From positions 1 to 42,116 of the IMG/VR virus record IMGVR_UViG_3300008954_000099: a stretch of DNA of 42,116 nucleotides; one strand, 5' to 3'. Origin of the DNA: a virus. The position numbers were made by a program, and so were the translations under genes. Position 1 is the first letter of the stretch. The number at the start of each line of letters is the position of its first letter. Below are positions 27,817-35,309 of the stretch, one piece after another. A model generated the notes under the pieces. It had not been told where the DNA came from. It searched no databases and saw only the letters and a list, made by a program, of their open reading frames with translations.

Positions 27817-28422
27817 CTATTTAAAGTCAAATTCAATTCTAGCTGAGATCTTTAATTCGGGAATGTGTCCGTGATTAGCCAGCTTGTGTTTGCGCGCTGC
27901 ATCAAATTCTAAAAACCAATCGGCATGACCTTTTTCATGAATGATATCTAAGAAATAATCTTTGTGGTGTCCACAGTTTTCCGCCATCATAGTATAAAGC
28001 TTTTGATTCAGGCGCTCGGTCTCAGCCGCGTCAGCTTTAATCTCTTCCACCTTGCCAAAGCCCATCGAACTTACATCATGAATCATGAGGGTGGCATCCG
28101 GATCCATATAGCGATGACCTTCTGCTCCAAAACTAAACAGCACTGCGCCACACGACATAGCTTTCCCCTGGACAATCGTGGCCACTGGCAGCGTCGAGTG
28201 TTTGATATCTGAAATCATCGACATCAGACTGTACACCTGTCCACCGTAACTATCTATAATTACTGGAACAATCGGTTGTCCTGTATTGTGCGCCTTGTTC
28301 ATTTTGGTGCAAAACTCATTTGCTGCAGCTTCGTCAAACTTCTTGACTCTGATGATAACCGGCAGGTCATCGACTAACTCTTTCTCTTTAAGGAGTGGAC
28401 TAAAATATTTTATTACTTTCAT
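27817..28422 (-). CDS. Second ClpP-like serine protease
   Basis: 201 residues. S90 in QGKAMSCGAVLFSFG and H115 in TLMIHDVSS are again 25 apart, and D168 in HADWFLEFDAARKHKLANHG fits the third triad position, so this paralogue looks fully active. IIDSYGGQVYSLMSMISDIK is the strand region. It begins MKVIKYFSPLLKEKELVDDL. Sequence similarity to the 21215-21847 protein is low outside the core, suggesting different substrates. Confidence 0.85.
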   Translation of the reverse strand: MKVIKYFSPLLKEKELVDDLPVIIRVKKFDEAAANEFCTKMNKAHNTGQPIVPVIIDSYGGQVYSLMSMISDIKHSTLPVATIVQGKAMSCGAVLFSFGAEGHRYMDPDATLMIHDVSSMGFGKVEEIKADAAETERLNQKLYTMMAENCGHHKDYFLDIIHEKGHADWFLEFDAARKHKLANHGHIPELKISARIEFDFK

Positions 28423-28425
28423 TGT

Positions 28426-31400
28426 TTATCCCAATATCTTAAACGTCTTACCAATGGCGTATGTGGAGAATCCCCACTGTTCATCATATTTCAGGCGCGC
28501 CATGTAAGGTCTGTTTAAGTAAATACGATCCTTCTCAGGTTTTACACCCCAACATCTAATCTTTGTCTGTTGATTGTTGCTATCGATCACTTCCACAATC
28601 CAATAAAGCTTCCCGTTCTTGGTCTTTCTCTCGACAATTTTACGAGGAATAAACCAACACACCAAAAGTTCACGATCAAATTCAGAAATTGGAGGAACTC
28701 CTCTCGATTGTAAGTGTTCTATGGTTTCTAAGCTAATAACCAAGTTAATAGGAAATACCCCAGTCAAATCAGTTTTAAACTGAATGATTTCTTCTTCCGA
28801 GAAATCTCCTTCTGGCTTAAACGTTTCGATGTTTTCGGCCAATTTCTTCAAACTCTTCGGTCGATCTACGATACATGCAGACCAAAAGTGCTTCCGACCT
28901 GTGAACCGATCATCAACAATGTGGTCGAGGGCTCCGCCGCGACACAAGGCGTCTAATGATTTCTTATTCAGTTTGCCGTACACAACTTCTTCACGAAACA
29001 AAAGATCTTCCGCATTTGTAAACGGACGGTTATTAAGAATCTGCTCAATGGCAGCCATCCCCAATCCCTTAATAGAGGTGAGCGGCTGAATGAGAGTCTT
29101 GCCGTCTTCGCTAATCTCCCACACCGTTCCCGACTTGTTGATATCTAAGGGAGCAATCTTAAATCCAAACTGCTTAGCGATGTTAATAGCCTTTTCCTTT
29201 CTACTCTCAGGCTCTTTATCAAGAAACGCTGCCATCCACTCGACAGGATAATAGTTCCAGAGCCAAGCGCACTGGAATGAAATAATACTATAACTGACAG
29301 CATGCGACTTGTTGAAACCATAGCCCGAGAAGTACTCGAACTTGTCCCATAGCGATTGGGCTGCGTCCTTATCTATACCCTTGTCAAGACACCCATTAAT
29401 GAATTTTGTATGCAACTTTTGTTTGACGCTTCCTTTGCCGGTGCCCTTCTTAGTGAGCACCTTACGAAGCATGTTGCCTTCATCTAAGGTCAAGCCTCCA
29501 AGCTTGTGAGCGAGAAGTGCAATTTGTTCCTGGAAAATAAGGAAGCCGTATGTTTCCTCTGTAATTTCTCGTGCCTCGTCAGAGAGGTATGAAATATACT
29601 GAGGGTGGCTCTTGGCTTCTACATAGTCTGCGTCCACTCCTGCGGAGAGAGGACCGGGTCTAAAGATAGACGTAACGGCCGACACATCAATGATGTTTTC
29701 CGGCTTTCCTCTCACGCAAAAGCTTTGTGCTCCGGTTTCCGTAAACTGGAATATACCAGCCCAGCGTCCAGCATGAAACACTTTCTTGTAAACCTCTTGA
29801 TCGTTCATGTCTATAACGTCTGGATGTAAGTTCTTGGCGTAATAGTCTTTTACTTGCTCGAAGGTGGGATCCTCCACGCCATGATGACGGCGCAAGATAT
29901 GTTCAATACATCCCTCCATCATCTTCAGCGTTGATAGCCCCAACAAATCAAACTTAATGAATCCCATCGGTTCAAGGTGTCGAACGTTCTGTCCTTCCGA
30001 CCAGGGAGTCTGTCGCACTCCACCCGAGTTAATCAAAGGCATGCTTCTATCTAGGTTCTCGGCAATCACCACACCACCAGCGTGGCGAGAGCATGAGCGT
30101 ACCTGTCCAACCAAACCCTCAACGTGAGCTTTGACTGCTGGGTGTGTTGCTAGATATACCTGGAGGGAAGGTGAGAATTCCATCACCTCTTCCCACGTCG
30201 GTGCATACACACCAGCTTTAATACCGTGCTTCTTCTTAGCAATCGGTGTCGCTTCGCGGATCATGACACCAGTCACAGTGTTCGCTTCGATGAAGGGAAT
30301 ACCATACAGTTTTGAAATGTCCTTAATGAGCGAGCGAAGCTGCAGCGTGTTCCAATTGGAAATTGGGGCTACTGTGTCCTCTCCCCACATCTCTACAAGT
30401 TTCTCCTTCAAAAGCATACTATCAGAGACATCATAATCAATGTCTGGATAGTCGGTTGCATCTGAACGCAAGAAGCGAGAGAATAGGAGTCCGTGTTTGA
30501 TAGGATCAACCTGCGTAATACCGAGGGCATATGCCACAAGAGAACCAGCGGCTGACCCTCGACCTGGACCTGCTAGCATCATGCTAGTGGCCACATCAGC
30601 GATTGCCTTCATAGTCAAGAAATACTTAGAGAATCCTCGATCACCAATAATGTCTAGCTCGCGCTCAAGACGCTCAATGTAGGCTTGATTGGTGTGTAGT
30701 CCTCTTTCTCTCAAACCTTCGAGAGAAAAGTTGGTTAAAGCTTCTGTATCCGTGAACCCAGCGGGTACCACAAACGACGGAAGCCGTACCGTGTTGTCGG
30801 GGAAGAAGGTGTCGATTCGCTCGTGCGCGATTGTGTAGGTTTCCTCGATAGAATTAAGCACAATATCATCATCGTAATCATAGTCTTTAGCATACTCCTT
30901 ATAAGATTCCCACATTTGATCGCCGTTCTTTGGATACAATTCATATCCAATTTCTTCGACGCCGTCGGGTAAATCGCTATCTTCTGCCCAAGAGGGTGTG
31001 CCTTTACCAAGCCAACCAAGACGCTTGTAAAGTTCTCGGTCCTTCCAAGCGTCAGGGTTGGGGTAATGGCTATCGGCTGTAGAAATCAGTCCAACGCCAA
31101 ACTCTTTGGCCACTGTAATAATATGTTGATTCAGCGCGTGCTGTTCTGGGATATTGTTCCATTGTAATTCGGCATACCAACGATCACCAAAGATATCGAC
31201 CATTTGGCGGGTAGTTTCGCGCATTGCTTCCAGCACTGCTTCGTCACCTTCCTCTCTGTTTTCCCAATAATTTCCTGCATATACGCCCCCCAAACATGCG
31301 GAAGTGGCAATGATACCTTCGCCATACTTTTTTAAGAGTGCGTAATCTACGCGAGGATAACGGTAATAGTTTTCAGGCTGGTAAGATTCTGAGATTAGTT

Positions 31401-31848
31401 TAAAGAGGTTGTTTAGCCCCGTTTGGTTCTGTACTAGTAGTACAAGATGGCGCCTTCTACGGAGTAGATCTTGCACCTTTTTGCTATCCCCTTCGTCCTC
31501 TACTGTGGCGCCCGATTGTTCTTCTTTTTTGATAGAGCGTGCCTTCTTTTTGTCTTCCATGGCGCGAGTGTACTCTTCCCGCCAATCTTTCAAGGAAGGC
31601 AAAAAATAAGCTTCGCACCCAAAGATAGGCTTAAAAGCTTTACCTTCTTCTTGCATCTTCTTAGCATGCAAGACTTGATATGCTAGTCCATTCATGTTGC
31701 CATGATCAGTTAACGCCAATGCATCGCTTCCATTCTCATAAGCGAAGTCCATGTGCGCGTTCGGATAGCCAATAGCATCAAACAATGAGCCTGCCACGCT
31801 ATGCGCATGCAAGCCAACAAATTTAATCGTAGTTTTTTTATGGTTCAT
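28426..31848 (-). CDS. dnaE: DNA polymerase III alpha subunit
   Basis: 1140 residues, close to bacterial DnaE (about 1160). The N-terminal PHP domain begins FVGLHAHSVAGSLFDAIGYP and continues to ALALTDHGNM. The palm motif GPGRGSAAGSLVAYALGITQ lies near residue 427, and PDIDYDVSD with two catalytic Asp near residue 466. SRHAGGVVIA, GFNKSHAVSYS and the helix-hairpin-helix GLGMAAIEQIL follow. A C-terminal OB-like segment ends it. As a phage-encoded C-family replicase it would copy the phage genome, perhaps with the host clamp. GGATGAAG ribosome site; promoter at 31870-31898. Confidence 0.95.
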   Translation of the reverse strand: MNHKKTTIKFVGLHAHSVAGSLFDAIGYPNAHMDFAYENGSDALALTDHGNMNGLAYQVLHAKKMQEEGKAFKPIFGCEAYFLPSLKDWREEYTRAMEDKKKARSIKKEEQSGATVEDEGDSKKVQDLLRRRRHLVLLVQNQTGLNNLFKLISESYQPENYYRYPRVDYALLKKYGEGIIATSACLGGVYAGNYWENREEGDEAVLEAMRETTRQMVDIFGDRWYAELQWNNIPEQHALNQHIITVAKEFGVGLISTADSHYPNPDAWKDRELYKRLGWLGKGTPSWAEDSDLPDGVEEIGYELYPKNGDQMWESYKEYAKDYDYDDDIVLNSIEETYTIAHERIDTFFPDNTVRLPSFVVPAGFTDTEALTNFSLEGLRERGLHTNQAYIERLERELDIIGDRGFSKYFLTMKAIADVATSMMLAGPGRGSAAGSLVAYALGITQVDPIKHGLLFSRFLRSDATDYPDIDYDVSDSMLLKEKLVEMWGEDTVAPISNWNTLQLRSLIKDISKLYGIPFIEANTVTGVMIREATPIAKKKHGIKAGVYAPTWEEVMEFSPSLQVYLATHPAVKAHVEGLVGQVRSCSRHAGGVVIAENLDRSMPLINSGGVRQTPWSEGQNVRHLEPMGFIKFDLLGLSTLKMMEGCIEHILRRHHGVEDPTFEQVKDYYAKNLHPDVIDMNDQEVYKKVFHAGRWAGIFQFTETGAQSFCVRGKPENIIDVSAVTSIFRPGPLSAGVDADYVEAKSHPQYISYLSDEAREITEETYGFLIFQEQIALLAHKLGGLTLDEGNMLRKVLTKKGTGKGSVKQKLHTKFINGCLDKGIDKDAAQSLWDKFEYFSGYGFNKSHAVSYSIISFQCAWLWNYYPVEWMAAFLDKEPESRKEKAINIAKQFGFKIAPLDINKSGTVWEISEDGKTLIQPLTSIKGLGMAAIEQILNNRPFTNAEDLLFREEVVYGKLNKKSLDALCRGGALDHIVDDRFTGRKHFWSACIVDRPKSLKKLAENIETFKPEGDFSEEEIIQFKTDLTGVFPINLVISLETIEHLQSRGVPPISEFDRELLVCWFIPRKIVERKTKNGKLYWIVEVIDSNNQQTKIRCWGVKPEKDRIYLNRPYMARLKYDEQWGFSTYAIGKTFKILG

Positions 31849-32732
31849 TCTTCATCCTTTATAAGACATATTTTAGCATGTCGGTGGGGTCCTGTCAAGT
31901 CTTTATAAGGTTTAGTAATAATATTATCTGATCCTAAAAAAGCTTTATAATTTTTCCACTCTGAAAGATCATGAAACCATTCTAATTCTAAATGCTCACA
32001 GTCCGTCACATCAACTTTATCAAACACTGTGGCAAAATCAAAACTTCTAGCTGACCATCTTTGCTCTAATGGTAACTTTTGGGAAGGAAACTTTTCTCCT
32101 TCGAGCGGTGGTAAATACTCCCGACTCGTTAGTTTGTTTACATTTCGCCTGCATTGTATAAAATCCTTTCCTCTCATGGTGAAAGACAGCGGTAGGTTGT
32201 CTTTTACTGTTTTATTGTAATAGGTAGTAAAAAAATTGGAATTTTTATTGGCAATTTTTTTGCGGTGATCGCGCAATGAATAAACATCATAAGCTGCCAG
32301 AGGGAAGGAAATAAAATATTTTTCTGGCACGAGCCATTTAGATATTCGGTTTCCCACCCACCATGCCGAATTTACGCCATGCAAAACAGACCAACCATAA
32401 GAATCGCGCCGGCTACGATCACGCACATCTATAGGCACATAATAAATAGGTATTTCCTTTCGCACTTCTTTATAAAATCTAGTCATGGTCCGATTATAAT
32501 ACACCGGATCGTATACCCATTCCCCTACAGTCTTGCGTACAATAGGAGCTAAGTCAGCGTTGGCCACAATCCAAATGGTATCGCAACCTGCCATGGCACA
32601 TTCAAAAACCGACTTTTGAATGGCTGTAAAACCAGCGTTGAGCGGCAACATACACACGGGCACCTCCCCATCGTAATCTGTTTCCAAATTAGCGAGAGGG
32701 ATAATGCCGGCAACGTGTACAGTTCCACTCAC
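31845..32732 (-). CDS. Nucleotidyltransferase-like protein, 295 aa
   Basis: Begins (M)SGTVHVAGIIPLANLETDYD from a GTG, continuing GEVPVCMLPLNAGFTAIQKS and GCDTIWIVAN. The I-P-L-A ... M-L-P-L ... A-I-Q-x-S-V ... A-G-C-x-x-I-W-I-V-x-N order resembles sugar-phosphate nucleotidyltransferases (GT-A-like fold) without a canonical GxGTRxxPxTxxxPK loop. Function therefore uncertain. It overlaps the gene upstream by 4 nt and the polymerase gene by 4 nt. Confidence 0.55.
   Translation of the reverse strand: MSGTVHVAGIIPLANLETDYDGEVPVCMLPLNAGFTAIQKSVFECAMAGCDTIWIVANADLAPIVRKTVGEWVYDPVYYNRTMTRFYKEVRKEIPIYYVPIDVRDRSRRDSYGWSVLHGVNSAWWVGNRISKWLVPEKYFISFPLAAYDVYSLRDHRKKIANKNSNFFTTYYNKTVKDNLPLSFTMRGKDFIQCRRNVNKLTSREYLPPLEGEKFPSQKLPLEQRWSARSFDFATVFDKVDVTDCEHLELEWFHDLSEWKNYKAFLGSDNIITKPYKDLTGPHRHAKICLIKDEE
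31870..31898 (-). promoter_or_regulatory. Sigma70 promoter of the polymerase gene
   Basis: TTGACA (31893-31898), 17 bp, TAAAAT (31870-31875) on the minus strand, inside the end of the preceding gene. The -10 lies in the loop of a small GACAT/ATGTC inverted repeat. Confidence 0.75.
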
Positions 32733-33622
32733 AAAGTTCTCAGAAGTCGATGGTTACCCAGATAAAGCGACTGGCAATCTCTGAGTAGATCTTCTTCTTT
32801 AACTTTTGGAATCTCAATTGGGCTCTTTGTCTCATGGGCACTCTCCTTTTTAAACGTTTGTTGCGCCTTTTGCTTTCGGCGGCTGAGATGTGTTGTTCTA
32901 AATTTATAATGTTTTGGTTTTCCATTGGGTCCATATCCATTGAATTTTCCTTTCATTCCTCTCTTCTCCATTTCATGAATCATTTTAAAACGGGCCATGG
33001 TTTCGGAATAGTCAAAGTCTAAAAGTTGTTGGTCAGTTAAGTGTGATACCACACAAGCATCCTTAACAGCAGTATTGCCATCAATTCTGTCGGAAGGATA
33101 AAACCATATTTGCTTAACGAAAGCATCGTCAGTTTCAATGTAGTCAATGTTATGCTTCCCTCCTCGATTAAATGATATCCAATCATAACATATGTATGTG
33201 GGGTTGTCAACCTTTTTATAGTTTAAAAGTTTATGACAATTATTGTCACCAAAATAATAACAATGATTAAATTCCACCGTTCCTATCTTTGAATATTCAT
33301 TAGACAAAATGAGATTTTCTCCAGTATATCTCATCGACTTGCATAGGTTTGCTGCAGGTACTTTTCCGCAATAAGAAAGGAGAAACATTAATCTCTCCCA
33401 TAAAAGCTCTTTTGGGATCCCTACCTTTTTATCTTCGCCAAAAGTTTTTAAACGACTTTCAACATTCTCGAGACACAGAGAAGATAAGTCCTGGTTGGGG
33501 TTCAAATAATCAAAACGAAAAGGGCGTTGCGCTTCAGAAAAGAAAACTGGCAATTCATTATTAAAAGCGAACATCAAAGCTTCAAGCGAACTACCAATCA
33601 CTATCTTATCGTACTTAAGTAT
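32729..33622 (-). CDS. Hypothetical protein with Rossmann-like start, probable AUA start
   Basis: From ATA at 33622 it is 297 residues, beginning (M)LKYDKIVIGSSLEALMFAF. The first standard start, GTG at 33601, would cut the first beta strand in half. GAGGTG lies seven nt before the ATA, inside the EVIS codons of the upstream MKVGDLV gene, exactly where that family places the next start. The K-I-V-I-G-S-S-L-E-A-L string recalls nucleotide-binding Rossmann folds; the rest (GTVEFNHCYYFGDNNCHKLL, ICYDWISFNRGGKHNIDYIE) is not recognised. Confidence 0.55.
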   Translation of the reverse strand: MLKYDKIVIGSSLEALMFAFNNELPVFFSEAQRPFRFDYLNPNQDLSSLCLENVESRLKTFGEDKKVGIPKELLWERLMFLLSYCGKVPAANLCKSMRYTGENLILSNEYSKIGTVEFNHCYYFGDNNCHKLLNYKKVDNPTYICYDWISFNRGGKHNIDYIETDDAFVKQIWFYPSDRIDGNTAVKDACVVSHLTDQQLLDFDYSETMARFKMIHEMEKRGMKGKFNGYGPNGKPKHYKFRTTHLSRRKQKAQQTFKKESAHETKSPIEIPKVKEEDLLRDCQSLYLGNHRLLRTL

Positions 33623-33860
33623 TACTTATCACCTCTACCACTGTTGTTCCTGGGTGGGGGTTGACAACAATTTTCTCGCCACTACGCAGACATATCCACA
33701 TGCCCTCCCAACGTTCAAGGACCAAGACAGGGTCAGACCAACCCTCATCGTCCAGCCTGGGAGAGACAATGTCCCAATTAATTGCTACACCGGAATCATT
33801 ATATTCGTGATTAGTGTGAACCCAGTCATCTCGGTATCTTATTAGATCTCCAACTTTCAT
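33615..33860 (-). CDS. MKVGDLV-family protein outside the array, 81 aa
   Basis: Begins MKVGDLIRYRDDWVHTNHEY, core DPVLVLERWEGMWICLRSGE, end TTVVEVISNT. It retains the family's GAGGTGATAAGT tail DNA although it lies 29 kb from the array, and the next gene seems to start within it. The ATGA overlaps the stop of the amidase. Confidence 0.75.
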   Translation of the reverse strand: MKVGDLIRYRDDWVHTNHEYNDSGVAINWDIVSPRLDDEGWSDPVLVLERWEGMWICLRSGEKIVVNPHPGTTVVEVISNT

Positions 33861-34762
33861 TCGTCTTCTTGAATCTCATCAATCAACTGTTGAATATCCA
33901 GGCCTGCGCAATCAATCTTTCTTTTGCTACAGTGGTAGTGACTCACAATACCAGCAAACTTACCATATACTACTTCTTGTACATAACGTGTTTCTGTCTT
34001 GTCAAATTGATTAAGAGGGGTTTTAAACTCTACTTTGGTGGCCGCTTCAATAGCCTTCCATAAGGCTTGGGCTGCCTCAATCTGAGCAGGGTAGAAATCT
34101 AAAAATGGCTCGAGCTTGTCACCATGCACCCATGCATCTGTTTTCAAAGGTCGTTCCCCGTGCCCATTCCTCTTATACCAATCTTGATATTTAAGATAAT
34201 AAGCATTAGTAATTTCAACCCCCACAGAAGCACGGTTCACGCGGCTCGTTCCGGCGTGCCATGCAGCATGTTGCATATCCATAGTCTGATAAATAGTGCC
34301 ATCATTATCGATTAAAAAATGTACAGAGATTCCCCTTTTGTTAAGAACCTCTTGACAAGTGCGAGAATTTAAGCACACATCCCAATGATTTACAAACAAT
34401 CGAATACTACGTTGAGGTCTTCCTGAATAGTTGTAGTAATTTCCAGCCTTAGTGGCTATTCCTTCTGACTCGGACCACAAGACTACTTTCTCCCATTCAA
34501 TGGGAATAAAGTTGCCGTTATATACTAAATGGTTTGAGTATTGAGGTTCTTTCTCTTTAGCCTCATCAATAGTGCACTGTCTTTCAGTCCAAATACGCCC
34601 AAAAGTCATGGGTCCGCAGAGCCCGTCGGCCAATAGTCCACGAATACGTTGCCATTTTTTAATAGCTCTAACTAATTTTTCATCAAAATATTTCTCGCCA
34701 AACCATGACGGCTCCCATCCCAATCGTGTTGATGACGACTGGTTATAAAAGTCTTTGTCCAT
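33857..34762 (-). CDS. N-acetylmuramoyl-L-alanine amidase (endolysin)
   Basis: 301 residues. The N-terminal peptidoglycan-binding part (about 25-60) reads KLVRAIKKWQRIRGLLADGL and CGPMTFGRIW. The amidase-2 domain has H126 in FVNHWDV, SVHFLIDNDGTIYQTMD, H169 in AAWHAGTSRVNRASVGVEIT, and GIVSHYHCSKRKIDCAGLD with the last His/Cys zinc ligands. It cleaves the bond between muramic acid and the stem peptide to lyse the host. There is no signal peptide, so export needs a holin or signal-independent route. Confidence 0.9.
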   Translation of the reverse strand: MDKDFYNQSSSTRLGWEPSWFGEKYFDEKLVRAIKKWQRIRGLLADGLCGPMTFGRIWTERQCTIDEAKEKEPQYSNHLVYNGNFIPIEWEKVVLWSESEGIATKAGNYYNYSGRPQRSIRLFVNHWDVCLNSRTCQEVLNKRGISVHFLIDNDGTIYQTMDMQHAAWHAGTSRVNRASVGVEITNAYYLKYQDWYKRNGHGERPLKTDAWVHGDKLEPFLDFYPAQIEAAQALWKAIEAATKVEFKTPLNQFDKTETRYVQEVVYGKFAGIVSHYHCSKRKIDCAGLDIQQLIDEIQEDE

Positions 34763-34777
34763 TATTGTGGTTCCTTT

Positions 34778-35053
34778 CTATAAGATGCCTACAACATAAT
34801 TATCGAGAATTACAGTAAACCTCTCTTTCTGGATAATAATTTCTTCTATCATGCTTTGATTAACTATAATTTGGCCGCCCTCTATAAGAGTCTCCGCAAA
34901 CCGTACGTCTGAAGCCCACCCCTTCACGATTCCCACAGCATACATCTCTTGTGTAGGCGCATAATCTTGCGGCAGCACTACTCCCGAGGCTAATTCGGCA
35001 GGAGCATCCGGCGGCATTTCCACATGAATATATCGATTAAGTGGCTTAAACAT
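34778..35053 (-). CDS. groES: GroES-like co-chaperonin
   Basis: 91 residues; host GroES is about 97. FKPLNRYIHVEM opens the barrel and SGVVLPQDYAP is the loop region that meets GroEL. VNQSMIEEIIIQKERFTVIL and DNYVVGIL match the GroES end. It would cap the phage GroEL (17973-19544) or modify the host chaperonin. The two genes are not adjacent, unlike bacterial groESL. GTAGGAG lies close to the ATG. Confidence 0.8.
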   Translation of the reverse strand: MFKPLNRYIHVEMPPDAPAELASGVVLPQDYAPTQEMYAVGIVKGWASDVRFAETLIEGGQIIVNQSMIEEIIIQKERFTVILDNYVVGIL

Positions 35054-35309
35054 CTCCTACCTCGCACTTAATAATTTTCTTGTGTGTTTGGTATTCTTCT
35101 TTTGTTAGGAAGATTTCTTCTCGACACTCGCATTTTTTACAATACATGGATATATGAACGTTGTCGCCAGCCGTAGCACGAATTTTACCACTAGGGCTCC
35201 AATAGCATTCGTCCACGTTCCTCCTTTTGCATATTGCTTTCATTCTTTTTTCATTCAACAAATAATTAAAATTCACATTTACCTCTCGTTTTAAAATGTC
35301 ACTTCGCAT
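35046..35309 (-). CDS. Small zinc-finger-like protein, 65-87 aa
   Basis: The frame from ATG 35309 (MRSDILKREVNVNFNYLLNE) overlaps the reductase end by 19 nt. GTG at 35276 with GAGAGGT upstream, or ATG at 35243 (MKAICKRRNVDECYWSPSGK), are alternatives. C-x2-C (YCKKCECREEI) plus a His/Cys end (THKKIIKCE) suggests a treble-clef or zinc-finger fold. Not recognised. Confidence 0.55.
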   Translation of the reverse strand: MRSDILKREVNVNFNYLLNEKRMKAICKRRNVDECYWSPSGKIRATAGDNVHISMYCKKCECREEIFLTKEEYQTHKKIIKCEVGDV

